Below are positions 9,096 through 19,603 of a stretch of DNA of 33,587 nucleotides, in pieces. Under the pieces are notes generated by a model. That model saw only the letters and a list, made by a program, of their open reading frames with translations, made no database searches and had not been told where the DNA came from. The first letter of the stretch is position 1. Every line of letters starts with the position of its first letter. The translations under genes were made by a program, and so were the position numbers. This DNA is from Sphingomonas sp. Leaf412 (GTDB lineage Bacteria; Pseudomonadota; Alphaproteobacteria; Sphingomonadales; Sphingomonadaceae). Where the stretch lies: assembly GCF_001425405.1 (NCBI RefSeq), contig NZ_LMQP01000004.1, positions 271,643 through 305,229 on the forward strand. Reading direction: 5' to 3'.

Positions 9096-10504
9096 CCCGG
9101 CCGCTCCGCCTCCACCCCGATCGCCTGTTCCCCGCCGACCCCACGACGCGCGGGATCGCGCGCGCGCTGTACGAAGGCGTGAAGAACCTGCCGATCGTCA
9201 GCCCGCACGGCCACACCGACCCGGCGTGGTTCGCGCGCAACGAACCGTTCGCGGACCCGGCGCAATTGCTGATCGTCCCCGACCATTACGTCTTCCGCAT
9301 GCTCTACAGCCAGGGCGTGCCCTTGGAGGCGCTGGGCGTGCCCAGCGTCGACGGATCGCCGGTGGAGACGGACAGCCGCGCGATCTGGCGCCAGCTGGCC
9401 GAAAACTATCATCTGTTCCGCGGGACGCCGTCGCGGATGTGGCTGGACTGGGTGTTCGCGGAAGCGTTCGGGATCGACGTCCGGCTGGAGGCGGCGACGG
9501 CGGACCATTATTACGACGTGATCGATGCCGCGCTGAAGACCGACGCCTTCCGCCCGCGCGCCCTGTTCGAACGCTACGGCATCGAACTGATCGCCACGAC
9601 CGAAAGCCCGCTCGACCCCCTCGACCACCATGCCGCGATCCGCGCATCTGGCTGGGGCAAGCGCATCCTGACCGCCTATCGCCCCGATCCCGTCACCGAC
9701 CCCGACGACCCCGATTTCGCCGCCAACGTCCGGCGCTTCTGCGCCACCGCGGGGGAGGACGCGGGGACCTACGCCGGCTACCTCGCCGCACACGTTTTCC
9801 ACCGCGCGCGCTTCCGCGCGGCGGGGGCGACCAGCACCGACCACGGCCACCCCACCGCGCGCACCTTGTGGCTCGACCGCGCGGATATCGAGGCGTTGTA
9901 CGCGCGTGTCATGGCGGGCGGCACGGCGGATGAGGCGGAGACGTTCCGCGCGCACGTGCTGACCGAAATGGCGGCGATGTCGGTTTCGGACGGCATGGTC
10001 ATGCAGCTGCACCCCGGCGCGATGCGCGCGCACAATGCGGCGGTGCTGGCCCGGTTCGGGAAGGACAAGGGCGCGGATATCCCGGTGCAGACCGAGTACG
10101 TCCGCGCGCTGAAACCGTTGCTCGACCGTCACGGCAACGACCCGCGCCTGACGCTGATCGTCTTCACGCTGGACGAGGACACATACAGCCGCGAACTCGC
10201 GCCGCTCGCGGGCCACTACCCGTGCCTGCGCCTCGGCCCGCCGTGGTGGTTCCACGATTCGCCCGAGGGGATGCGCCGCTTCCGCGAGGCCGCGACGGAA
10301 ACCGCGGGCTTCTACAACACCGTCGGCTTCAACGACGACACCCGCGCCTTCCTGTCGATCCCCGCGCGGCACGATGTCGCGCGGCGGATGGACTGCGGCT
10401 TCCTCGCGCGGCTGGTCGCCGAACACCGGCTGGAGCAGGACGAGGCGCATGAGGTCGCGCAGGCGCTGTCCTACGACCTCGTGAAAGCGGCGTACAAATT
10501 GTGA
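9092..10504 (+). CDS. uxaC: Glucuronate isomerase
   Basis: It interconverts D-glucuronate and D-fructuronate (and galacturonate/tagaturonate), the first cytoplasmic step of uronate catabolism. The 470-residue length matches UxaC, an amidohydrolase-fold enzyme. The N-terminal metal-binding motif is clear as NLPIVSPHGHTDPAWFA around residues 30-46, followed by DHYVFRMLYSQG; the conserved block FHDSPEGMRRFRE and the near-terminal DEAHEVAQALSYDLVKAAY also fit. The ATG overlaps the exuT stop (ATGA) and the gene ends in a GTGA overlap with the reductase gene, giving a coupled three-gene block. Assignment is secure. Confidence 0.95.
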   Translation: MTRPLRLHPDRLFPADPTTRGIARALYEGVKNLPIVSPHGHTDPAWFARNEPFADPAQLLIVPDHYVFRMLYSQGVPLEALGVPSVDGSPVETDSRAIWRQLAENYHLFRGTPSRMWLDWVFAEAFGIDVRLEAATADHYYDVIDAALKTDAFRPRALFERYGIELIATTESPLDPLDHHAAIRASGWGKRILTAYRPDPVTDPDDPDFAANVRRFCATAGEDAGTYAGYLAAHVFHRARFRAAGATSTDHGHPTARTLWLDRADIEALYARVMAGGTADEAETFRAHVLTEMAAMSVSDGMVMQLHPGAMRAHNAAVLARFGKDKGADIPVQTEYVRALKPLLDRHGNDPRLTLIVFTLDEDTYSRELAPLAGHYPCLRLGPPWWFHDSPEGMRRFREAATETAGFYNTVGFNDDTRAFLSIPARHDVARRMDCGFLARLVAEHRLEQDEAHEVAQALSYDLVKAAYKL

Positions 10505-11940
10505 GGCTGTCGACCGCGACGCTCCCGCACCTGCCCGCCGACGTGGCGCGCCCGTCGTACGATCGAGGCGCGGTACGTGCGGGGGTCGTCCACCTCGGCA
10601 TCGGCGCGTTCCACCGCGCGCACCAGGCGCTGGTGTTCGACCGCGCGCTGGCGGCGAGCGACCGGCGCTGGGGCATCACCGGCGCATCGCTCCGCTCGCC
10701 TGCGACCCGCGACGCGATGGCGCCGCAGGACAACCTCTACACGCTGGTCGAGCGTGACGGCGCGGGCGACCGGCGGCGCGTGATCGGCGCGGTGCTCGAC
10801 ACTTTGGTCGCGCCGGAGGATCCCGCCGCGCTCGTCGCGCGCCTCGCCGACGCCGCGACGCATATCGTGACGCTGACCGTGACGGAGAAGGGCTATCGCC
10901 TCGACGCCGCGGGCAACCTGCTGACCGGCGAGGCGGACGTCGCCGCCGATATCGCGCATCCGCACGCCCCCCGAACCGCCCCCGGTTTCCTCGTCGCCGC
11001 GCTCGCGCGCCGCCGCGCCGCGGGGCTGGCGCCGTTCACCGCGATCAGTTGCGACAATCTGCCGTCAAACGGCCACCGCCTGCGCAACGCGGTGCTGGCG
11101 ATGGCGGAGGCGCAGGACGCGGGCCTTGCCCGCTGGATCGCGGCGGAGGGGGCGTTCCCCGAAACCATGGTCGACCGCATCGTCCCCGCCACCACCGACG
11201 CGGACATCCATGCCTTCGCCGCCGCCACGGGCGTGGAGGATCGCGCGCTCGTGACCGGCGAGCCGTTCCTGCAATGGGTGATCGAGGACCGCTTCTGCGG
11301 CCCGCGCCCCGATTTCGCGGCGTTCGGCGCGCAGCTGACCGATGCGGTCGCGCCGTGGGAGGAGGCGAAGCTGCGCCTGCTCAACGGCGCGCATTCCGCG
11401 CTCGCGTATCTCGCGGGCCTCGCGGGCGTCGAGTTCGTGCATCAGGCGATCGCGCTGCCCGAATACCGCCGTCTGGTCGACCGGCTGTGGGACGAATCCG
11501 CCGCCACTTTGTCCCCGCCCCCCGGCCTCGACCTCCCCATCTATCGCGCCGCGCTGCTGGCGCGCTTCGCCAATCCCGCGCTGCATCATCGCACGCGGCA
11601 GATCGCGATGGACGGGTCGCAGAAACTGCCCCAGCGGCTGATCGCCCCGCTCGCCGCCACGATCGCCGCGGGGCGGGAGGCGCCCGCGCTGGCGCTGGCG
11701 GTCGCGGGCTGGATGCGGTGGCAGGCGGGGCGCGACGATGCGGGCGCCGCGCATGTCGTCGACGATCCGCGGGCGGCGGAAACGTCGCGGCGGTGGCACG
11801 GCGCGCCCGATGCCGCCGCGCGCGTCGCCGCCCTGCTGCCGCTGGTAGCGCCGGACGCGGCCGCGCTGGCCCCCGCCGTCACCGCGGCGCTGCGGGCGAT
11901 CGAGGATCGCGGCGCAAAAGGTGCGACGGCCATGCTGTAG
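10501..11940 (+). CDS. uxuB: Fructuronate reductase (mannitol dehydrogenase family)
   Basis: It reduces D-fructuronate to D-mannonate with NADH, feeding ManD. The 479-residue protein belongs to the polyol-specific long-chain dehydrogenase family. The N-terminal nucleotide-binding region shows VVHLGIGAFHRAHQA; the substrate-proximal motifs ISCDNLPSNG and EAKLRLLNGAHSALAYLAGL are well preserved. It starts at GTG 10501 inside the uxaC stop codon. The family also contains mannitol and tagaturonate dehydrogenases; the adjoining uxaC and manD make fructuronate the best substrate. No frameshift or missing motif was seen. Confidence 0.9.
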   Translation: MRLSTATLPHLPADVARPSYDRGAVRAGVVHLGIGAFHRAHQALVFDRALAASDRRWGITGASLRSPATRDAMAPQDNLYTLVERDGAGDRRRVIGAVLDTLVAPEDPAALVARLADAATHIVTLTVTEKGYRLDAAGNLLTGEADVAADIAHPHAPRTAPGFLVAALARRRAAGLAPFTAISCDNLPSNGHRLRNAVLAMAEAQDAGLARWIAAEGAFPETMVDRIVPATTDADIHAFAAATGVEDRALVTGEPFLQWVIEDRFCGPRPDFAAFGAQLTDAVAPWEEAKLRLLNGAHSALAYLAGLAGVEFVHQAIALPEYRRLVDRLWDESAATLSPPPGLDLPIYRAALLARFANPALHHRTRQIAMDGSQKLPQRLIAPLAATIAAGREAPALALAVAGWMRWQAGRDDAGAAHVVDDPRAAETSRRWHGAPDAAARVAALLPLVAPDAAALAPAVTAALRAIEDRGAKGATAML

Positions 11941-11957
11941 CCGCTTGCGGAGCCGTT

Positions 11958-11974
11958 ATGGTAGCGCTATCGTC
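11958..11974. promoter_or_regulatory. Palindromic operator, LacI-family type, copy 2
   Basis: The same 17-mer as at 1378-1394 (ATGGTAGCGCTATCGTC). It lies 17 bp after the uxuB stop and about 38 bp before the GH43 start. A second shared string, CGGGAGAGAC, precedes both downstream genes (1420-1429 and 12002-12011) and includes the ribosome site. The repetition argues that GH43-xylB-xylA answers to the same regulator as the GH67/GH3 unit. Confidence 0.7.
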
Positions 11975-12012
11975 CACCGCAAGGCCGATCACTGGCCGCC
12001 TCGGGAGAGACC

Positions 12013-13086
12013 ATGACGCGCCGTTCCGCCCCGCTCGCCGCCCTGTTGTTGCTCGCCGCCGCGAGCGCGCCCGCGCAACAGCCCGAACCCCGCGCTCCTG
12101 ACGGCCGCCGCTATTTGTCGCAGCCGCTGGTCAGCGAGATCTACACTGCCGATCCGTCCGCGCACGTGTTCAACGGCAAATTGTACATCTACCCCAGCCA
12201 CGACATCGACGGCCCGGCGCCCGAGGACGATCTGGGCGGCCATTTCGAGATGCGCGACTATCGCGTGCTCAGCATGGACTCGCCCGGCGGGAAGGTCACC
12301 GTCCACCCCGTCGCGCTCGACGTAAAGCAGGTGCCCTGGGCGACGAAGCAGATGTGGGCGCCCGACGCGGCGTACAAGGACGGCACGTACTTCCTGTACT
12401 TCCCCGCCAAGGACAAGGCAGGCGCGTTCCGCATCGGCGTCGCGACGTCGAAATCCCCGACCGGACCGTTCACGGCGGAGCCGCAGCCGATCCGGGGCAG
12501 CTTCTCGATCGATCCCGCGGTGTTCACCGACACCGACGGCAAGAGCTACATGTATTTCGGCGGCATCTGGGGCGGGCAGCTCCAGCGCAACACGACGGGG
12601 CGGTATGACGCCAACGGATCGAAGACCGACCTGAACGCCCCCGACAAGCCCGCACTGTCGCCCAAGGTCGCGATGATGTCCGCGGACATGAAGCAGTTCG
12701 CGCACCCGCCCCGCGACGTGCGGATCGTCGACGAGGCGGGCAAACCGCTGCTGGGCGGCGACACGGACCGCCGCTTCTTCGAGGCGGCGTGGATGCACAA
12801 GTACAAGGGCAAATATTACTTCAGCTGGTCGACCGGCGACACGCATTACCTGGCCTACGGCATCGGCACCTCGCCCTACGGCCCCTTCACCTACAAGGGC
12901 CGCATCCTGGAGCCCGTCGTCGGCTGGACCACGCATCATTCGATCGTGGAGTGGCAGGGCAAATGGTGGCTGTTCTACGCCGACAGCCAGTTGTCCGGGC
13001 AGACACGCCTGCGCAACGTCAAGATGACCGAGCTGCACTACAATCCGGACGGCACGATCCGCACGATCGATCCGCTCGTCAAATGA
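12013..13086 (+). CDS. Glycoside hydrolase family 43 (arabinofuranosidase/beta-xylosidase), exported
   Basis: This inverting GH43 enzyme likely trims arabinose or xylose from xylan fragments. The 357 residues include a Sec signal peptide (about 1-21, LAALLLLAAASAPAQQ). The five-bladed propeller catalytic triad is visible: general base D47 in YTADPSAHVF, the pKa modulator D167 in SIDPAVF, and general acid E257 in FFEAAWMHKYKG. It ends close to the propeller with HYNPDGTIRTIDPL and has no carbohydrate-binding module. GGGAGA lies just upstream of the ATG. A palindromic operator shared with the GH67/GH3 promoter precedes it. Subfamily, and hence substrate, cannot be set by eye. Confidence 0.92.
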   Translation: MTRRSAPLAALLLLAAASAPAQQPEPRAPDGRRYLSQPLVSEIYTADPSAHVFNGKLYIYPSHDIDGPAPEDDLGGHFEMRDYRVLSMDSPGGKVTVHPVALDVKQVPWATKQMWAPDAAYKDGTYFLYFPAKDKAGAFRIGVATSKSPTGPFTAEPQPIRGSFSIDPAVFTDTDGKSYMYFGGIWGGQLQRNTTGRYDANGSKTDLNAPDKPALSPKVAMMSADMKQFAHPPRDVRIVDEAGKPLLGGDTDRRFFEAAWMHKYKGKYYFSWSTGDTHYLAYGIGTSPYGPFTYKGRILEPVVGWTTHHSIVEWQGKWWLFYADSQLSGQTRLRNVKMTELHYNPDGTIRTIDPLVK

Positions 13087-13145
13087 GCGTGGCTTCCGTC
13101 ATCGCACCGTCCCGTGGTTCGCGGGACCTTCGTCACGAACGACGT

Positions 13146-13241
13146 CGTCATGCCGGGCTTGTCCCGGCATCCATGGCGCCGCGAGACGATGAGCCGGTTA
13201 TCTCGCGGCACGATGGACCCCGGAACAAGTCCGGGGTGACG
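13146..13241. repeat. Fourth copy of the ~96-bp palindromic repeat
   Basis: It starts CGTCATGCCGGGCTTGTCCC and ends CCGGGGTGACG, matching the three copies at 7443-7768. It fills most of the 194-bp gap between the GH43 gene and xylB and can fold into a long hairpin, so it could attenuate read-through from the GH43 gene into xylBA. Confidence 0.85.
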
Positions 13242-13280
13242 AAGCCCTTCTCGGTCATCGTCGTCCCCGGAGCCTGATCG

Positions 13281-14728
<1,448 letters not shown>

Positions 14729-14732
<4 letters not shown>

Positions 14733-16036
14733 CCGATTTCTTCGCCGACATTCCCCAGATAAAATACGAAGGCCCCGACAGCGACAACGAGCTGGCGTAC
14801 CGCTTCTACGACAAGGACCGGGTGGTTCTGGGCAAGCGAATGGAGGACCACCTCCGCTTCGCCGCCTGCTTCTGGCACACCTTCTGCTGGCCGGGCAGCG
14901 ACGTGTTCGGCGCGGGCACCTTCGACCGCCCGTGGCATCGCGGCGCCAACGACGCCGCCGCCGCGGCGACCAAGCGGGAGGTCGCGTTCGACTTCTTCGG
15001 CAAGCTCGACATCCCCTATTACTGCTTCCACGACGTGGACGTGATGGCGGACGCCAACAACGTCGCCGAGCATCGCCGCCATTTCGCGGAGGCCGTCGAT
15101 CACCTCGAAAAGTTGCAGGCGTCGTCGGGCCGCAAATTGCTGTGGGGCACCGCCAACGCGTTCAGCCACCCGCGCTTCGCCGCGGGCGCCGCGACCAATC
15201 CCGATCCGGAGGTCTACGCCTTCGCCGCGATGCAGGTGCGCGACGCGCTGGAGGCGACGCATCGCCTCGGCGGCGCGAACTACGTCCTGTGGGGCGGTCG
15301 CGAGGGGTATGAGACGCTCGCCAATACCGACATGGCGCGCGAGCTGGACAATTTCGGTGCGTTCCTGACCAAGGTGGTGGAGCACAAGCACAAGATCGGC
15401 TTCACCGGCACGATCCTGATCGAACCCAAGCCGCACGAGCCGACGAAGCACCAGTACGATTTCGACACCGCCACGGTGTACGGCTTCCTGAAGCGCTACG
15501 GGCTGGAGAACGAGGTCCGCGTCAACATCGAGGCGAACCACGCGACCCTCGCTGGCCATACGTTCGAGCATGAGATCGCGACCGCCTCGGCGCTCGGCAT
15601 CTTCGGCTCGATCGACGCCAATCGCGGCGATCCGCAGAACGGGTGGGATACCGACCAATTCCCCAATTCGGTGGAGGAACTGACGCTGGCGATGCTGGAG
15701 ATCGTTCGCGCGGGCGGGTTCACCACCGGCGGGTTCAACTTCGATGCGAAGGTCCGGCGCCAGTCGGTCGACGCGGTGGACCTGTTCCACGGTCATATCG
15801 GCGGCATCGACGTGGTGGCGAAGGGCCTGCTCAACGCCGCCGCGCTGATCGAGGACGGACGCCTCGATACGCTGAAGGCGGAACGCTACGCCGGCTGGGA
15901 CGGCGAGTTTGGCCGGGCGGTGCAGGCGCGCGACCTCGCGGGCATCGCGGACCTCGCGATCGAGCGGAACGTCGATCCGAAACCGCGGTCGGGCCGGCAG
16001 GAGCGGATCGAGAATATCGTCAACCGCTTCATGTGA
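14729..16036 (+). CDS. xylA: Xylose isomerase (class II)
   Basis: It interconverts D-xylose and D-xylulose in the cytoplasm. The 435-residue length and the N-terminal insertion mark a class II enzyme. Catalytic H101 and D104 are in CFHDVDVM; the metal-binding region shows [33 protein letters not shown] and [19 protein letters not shown], all intact. The ATG overlaps the xylB stop, with AGGAACGA just upstream inside xylB. The operon ends here at a large inverted repeat shared with the convergent exopolysaccharide genes. The isomerase route means this locus does not rely on the Weimberg/Dahms oxidative pathway known in Caulobacter. Confidence 0.97.
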
Positions 16037-16041
16037 TGGAT

Positions 16042-16119
16042 GTGTTCCTGCGAACGCAGGAACCCAGGGACGCAGGCGCCATCGCTTGAAACCCTGGGTT
16101 CCTGCGTTCGCAGGAACAC
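16042..16119. terminator. 28-bp perfect inverted repeat between convergent genes
   Basis: The arms 16042-16069 and 16092-16119 are perfectly complementary over 28 bases, with a 22-base loop. Each arm also contains its own palindrome, GTTCCTGCGAACGCAGGAAC. Its place between xylA (rightward) and the pyruvyltransferase gene (leftward) fits a bidirectional terminator, although there is no T-run; it also belongs to a repeat style seen at 7366-7418. Confidence 0.65.
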
Positions 16120-16125
16120 GAAAGT

Positions 16126-17346
16126 CTATCGCCGCGCCTTCGCCTTCAATTCGCGGAACAGCGCGCGCAGGACGTCGCGATAGATATCCAGCTTCGCCGA
16201 CACCTGCGCCATCCCCGCCGCCGCCTGCGCCGACAGTTCCGGCCGCCGGTCGAACGCGTCCAGCGTGAAGGCCAGCGCCTGGTCGGTGTCCATGCCCTTC
16301 ACCGGGATCATGGCGTCATAGCCCAGCATCCCGAACAGGCCGCCGAACTTGCGGCTGTACGCCACCGGCACCACCGGCGTCCCCGACGAATAGGCGCCGA
16401 TGCACGCATGCATCCGTCCCGCGACCAGGAAGTCGAGGCCGGAGATGTACGATTTCGCCGCCATCGGATCGGGGAAGTCGGGGACGCGGATCGCTTGCGG
16501 ATAGTCCGCGGCCAGCAGGTCCGCGCGCCGCGAATCGTCGTCCTGCGGCTGGCTGCGGGTATAGGCGTGGGTGATGAGGTGGACCTCCGCCCCGCGCGCC
16601 AGGAACGCCTCGATCAGCCGCCGGGTGTAGGCGACATAGTCGACCGACAGGCCGAAGCGGTTCGTGCCCGTCTCCGCCTCGTGGTACAGCAGCCCCGACG
16701 CGTTGATGCCCACCCGCGGCCGCGCGCCGCCGCGCTCCGCCGCCCGGCTTTCGTACGGCAGTTCGAACGCCACGTCCGCCGCCAGCGCGATCGTGGCGCC
16801 CGGCGCCAGCTTGCGCGCGATGTCGTACGACTGGTCGTCGCGCGCCACCGTCGCGCGCGCGCGCTTCATGATGAACCCCGCCAGCTTCCGGTACTTGGGC
16901 TGTTCGAACGGCCCGATCGTCATCGGCGACAGGATCAGCGGCTTGCCGCGCGCTAGCACCATCAGCTTGGTGGACCAGATGAACATGAAGCGCCGCGGGT
17001 GGTAGATGTCGGCGAAGCTGTCGCCGCCGCTGATGTCCAGCACGCAGTCGCTGCGCCCGAACGCCCGCCACAGCCCCTTTGGCGAGACGAGCGAGCGGCC
17101 GTCGATCACCACCGACGCCACGCGCCCGTGGCTGAGGTCGGGGGCGTCGTTGTCCTTCATCCCGATGGAGGTGAAGTCGGGGTCGATCCCCTCCTCGCGC
17201 GCCACCTTCTCCGCGATCGCCATGTTCGCGACGGTCAGCGCCCCGACGCCCAGGTTGCCCGAGGTCAGCGAATGGAACAGCAACCCGATCCGCAGCCGCA
17301 CGGGCTCGGTGGTCGTCGGCGTCTCGATCGGCATCGGCGGCGTCAT
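16126..17346 (-). CDS. Polysaccharide pyruvyl transferase family protein
   Basis: Members of this family (PF04230) add a ketal-linked pyruvate to sugars of exopolysaccharides or related glycans, using phosphoenolpyruvate. The 406-residue protein has a nucleotide-sugar-like fold with LTSGNLGVGALTVANMA near residue 30, DISGGDSFADIYHPRR near 105, LILSPMTIGPF near 135, and the C-terminal hallmark GRMHACIGAYSSGTPVVPV near 310, followed by YSRKFGGLFGMLGY. The start could be 17346 or the in-frame ATG at 17334; neither has a clear ribosome site, so coupling with the upstream secreted protein 19 bases away is likely. The acceptor sugar is unknown. No signal peptide is present, consistent with a cytoplasmic enzyme. 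Confidence 0.88.
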   Translation of the reverse strand: MTPPMPIETPTTTEPVRLRIGLLFHSLTSGNLGVGALTVANMAIAEKVAREEGIDPDFTSIGMKDNDAPDLSHGRVASVVIDGRSLVSPKGLWRAFGRSDCVLDISGGDSFADIYHPRRFMFIWSTKLMVLARGKPLILSPMTIGPFEQPKYRKLAGFIMKRARATVARDDQSYDIARKLAPGATIALAADVAFELPYESRAAERGGARPRVGINASGLLYHEAETGTNRFGLSVDYVAYTRRLIEAFLARGAEVHLITHAYTRSQPQDDDSRRADLLAADYPQAIRVPDFPDPMAAKSYISGLDFLVAGRMHACIGAYSSGTPVVPVAYSRKFGGLFGMLGYDAMIPVKGMDTDQALAFTLDAFDRRPELSAQAAAGMAQVSAKLDIYRDVLRALFRELKAKARR

Positions 17347-17365
17347 CGCCGTCGCGGCGGGACGG

Positions 17366-19468
17366 TCAGAGCGTGAAGTCGCTCGCCGCCAGCGCGCCCA
17401 CGCCCTTCAGGACGATGGAGAAGTCCGCGATCCCGTCGCCGTTGACGTCGCCGTAGACGAAGCTGTCGACGCCCACCTTGTCGAAGCGCAGCTCGCCCGC
17501 CTTCTTCGTGAACGCCGCGGTACCGATGAAGGCGAAGGCGTCGTTCGTCGTCGTCGCGATCCGGGCGTCGATCGGGCTCAGGTCGATCTTGTCGGTGCCG
17601 CGCGCGAAGTCGGTGATGACGTCGAACCCGCCCGCCGCCACGTCGGCGCTGCGGAAGCGGAAGATGTCGGCGCCGATGCCGCCGGTCATCGTGTCCTGCC
17701 CCGCGCCGCCTTCGAGCACGTCGGCGCCCGCGCCGCCCGCCAGCGTGTCGTTGCCGTCGCCGCCCAGCAGGTTGTCGTTGCCGTTACCCCCGTCGAGCCA
17801 GTCGTTTCCCGCGTCGCCGCGCAACAGGTCGTTTCCCTCGCCGCCGAACAGGCGGTCGTCGCCGTCGCCGCCCTGCAACGTATCGTTGCCCGCCAGGCCG
17901 TAGAGGATGTCCTTGCCGGTCGACCCGACCATCCGGTTGTCCAGTCCGTTGCCCGTCCCGGTCAGCCCGCCCGCGCCCATGCGCAGGTTCTCGACATTGG
18001 CGCCCAGCGTGTACGAGATGTAGTTGGTGACCGTGTCGTTCCCGCCGTTCAGGCCCTCGACGACCGCGTTGCCCGCCGCGCGGACGACGTAATTGTCGTC
18101 GCCTGCCCCGCCGACCATCGTGTGGCTTCCCTGGATCACGCCGATCAGCATGTCGTCGCCCGCGCCGCCCTCCAGCCGGCTGTTGCCGATGGTGGTGGCG
18201 GACAGGCGGTCGTTCCCCGCCGTCCCCTGCACGACCTGTTCGGTGAAGACGCGCGCTTCCTCGATCGGCGGATCGATATAGCCCAGCGAGGTCACCATCC
18301 GGGCGATGACGTCGTCGGCGAAGACCGACAGCGTCATCGTCGCGACGGTCGCGGTCGTCCCGGTGGACGGCGCGATCGCGCTGCCGTCCAGGGTGGAGAT
18401 CGAGCTTTCGAACGCGGCGTTTATCCTGGCCCCCACGTCCGCCTCGGCGGTGCGGCTGCCCGCCATGCCCGCGATCGACGCCGAGATCATGCGCCCCATG
18501 TCGACCGTGATCGTTTCGGCCAGCACGTTGGCGACCTTCTTCACGGTCGGGGAGTCGATATAGATGTAGCCGCTCGCCTCGTTCTCGCTGACGGTGGCGC
18601 TGGTCACCCGCTCGATGCGGATGTTCGACTTCTGCCCTTCGATCGCGATGACGTTGTTGTTCGACACGGTCAGGCCGTTGACGCCGTCGATGCCGATGCC
18701 GTTGCCGATGCCGCCGACGATGGTGTTGCCCGTCACGGTCACGTTCTGGAACGGCAGCGTGTCGAGCTGGTCGCGGATGAAGATGCCCTGCACCGGATCG
18801 CCCGCGCCGCGCGTGACGACGTTGTCGGTGATCGTGATGTTGCTCGCGGCCTTCGTCGTGCCCGACGTCCACAGCTGGATCGCGTCGGGATGGTCGCCGG
18901 TGCCGTCGCCGGTGCCCCAGTCGGGGTAGAAATCGGTGAAGTAATTGCCGGAGATGACCATGTTCGACGTGCCGCCGCCGCGCACCGCGTCGGTGCGGAT
19001 GTCGTGGAAGCTGTTGTTCGTGATCGTCAGGCCGGTGTTGTCCAGGAAGGACAGCGCATGCCACGCTTCATGGAATTCGGAATTGCTGACGGTGACGTTG
19101 CTGCTGTTGCGGATCATCAACGGCGAGATGTCGTCGCCCGGATTGCCGTTCAGCGAGCCGTGCACGTTCAGGTCGTCCAGCACGATGTTCGACGAACCGA
19201 ACACGGTGAAGGCGTACATCTTCGCGCTGGTGGCGTCGAATTCCAGGCCGCGGAACGTCAGGCCGCTGCTGTTCTTCAGCATCATGTCGGTGAAGACCGC
19301 GGGGCGGGCCGGATCGGCCGAAACGATGGTCACGTTGCCCGCGATATTGATGTTCGTCAGGGTAACGTTCGAATAGGTGCCCGACGCGACCGTGATCGTA
19401 TCACCCGATTTCGCCTGCGTCAGTGCGTACTTCAGCTGATCGGTGGTTTTAACGGAGAAGTTCGACAA
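17366..19468 (-). CDS. Secreted RTX protein with right-handed beta-helix domain
   Basis: This 700-residue protein is probably exported by a type I system and acts on, or binds, extracellular polysaccharide. Residues 1 to about 300 form a parallel beta-helix (short Asn/Val-rich coils such as SNVTVSNSEFHEAWHALSF and NGLTVSNNNVIAIEG), the fold of polysaccharide lyases and alginate epimerases. Residues about 300-420 are an unassigned alpha-rich linker. Nine consecutive calcium-binding nonapeptides (GGxGxDxLx) lie at about 525-605, with scattered ones before. The end (DVNGDGIADFSIVLKGV) resembles the serralysin C-terminal secretion domain. There is no N-terminal signal, as expected for type I export. 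The start is TTG at 19468, backed by AGAGGA at 19477-19482. Catalytic residues cannot be named; it may be a lyase, epimerase or structural protein. It is cotranscribed with the pyruvyltransferase. Confidence 0.88.
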   Translation of the reverse strand: MSNFSVKTTDQLKYALTQAKSGDTITVASGTYSNVTLTNINIAGNVTIVSADPARPAVFTDMMLKNSSGLTFRGLEFDATSAKMYAFTVFGSSNIVLDDLNVHGSLNGNPGDDISPLMIRNSSNVTVSNSEFHEAWHALSFLDNTGLTITNNSFHDIRTDAVRGGGTSNMVISGNYFTDFYPDWGTGDGTGDHPDAIQLWTSGTTKAASNITITDNVVTRGAGDPVQGIFIRDQLDTLPFQNVTVTGNTIVGGIGNGIGIDGVNGLTVSNNNVIAIEGQKSNIRIERVTSATVSENEASGYIYIDSPTVKKVANVLAETITVDMGRMISASIAGMAGSRTAEADVGARINAAFESSISTLDGSAIAPSTGTTATVATMTLSVFADDVIARMVTSLGYIDPPIEEARVFTEQVVQGTAGNDRLSATTIGNSRLEGGAGDDMLIGVIQGSHTMVGGAGDDNYVVRAAGNAVVEGLNGGNDTVTNYISYTLGANVENLRMGAGGLTGTGNGLDNRMVGSTGKDILYGLAGNDTLQGGDGDDRLFGGEGNDLLRGDAGNDWLDGGNGNDNLLGGDGNDTLAGGAGADVLEGGAGQDTMTGGIGADIFRFRSADVAAGGFDVITDFARGTDKIDLSPIDARIATTTNDAFAFIGTAAFTKKAGELRFDKVGVDSFVYGDVNGDGIADFSIVLKGVGALAASDFTL

Positions 19469-19509
19469 GATCCGCGTCCTCTTTGCTGAGCGCGGATTTC
19501 GGTGCTTCC

Positions 19510-19536
19510 GAAAACCGCTGTCTGTGCGCGGTTTTC
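19510..19536. terminator. Stem-loop with flanking T-runs
   Basis: GAAAACCGC (19510-19518) pairs with GCGGTTTTC (19528-19536) around a 9-base loop, followed by TTTT on the plus strand; the arms themselves supply A/T runs for the other strand. It lies between the glycosyltransferase operon and the RTX gene, both leftward, so it would end the former's transcript or sit in the latter's leader. Confidence 0.6.
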
Positions 19537-19603
19537 TTTTACGGTCTGGCCTCTTGCATCCTGCATTCCAAACAACGTTAAGCGAACGCTTACGTCGTTT
19601 TCG

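Noticed and set aside
17006..19489. 827-codon rightward open frame opposite the RTX gene
   Set aside because: Its product is Arg/Asp/Val-rich with no domain and mirrors the GGxGxD codons of the real gene; high GC makes such antisense frames common.
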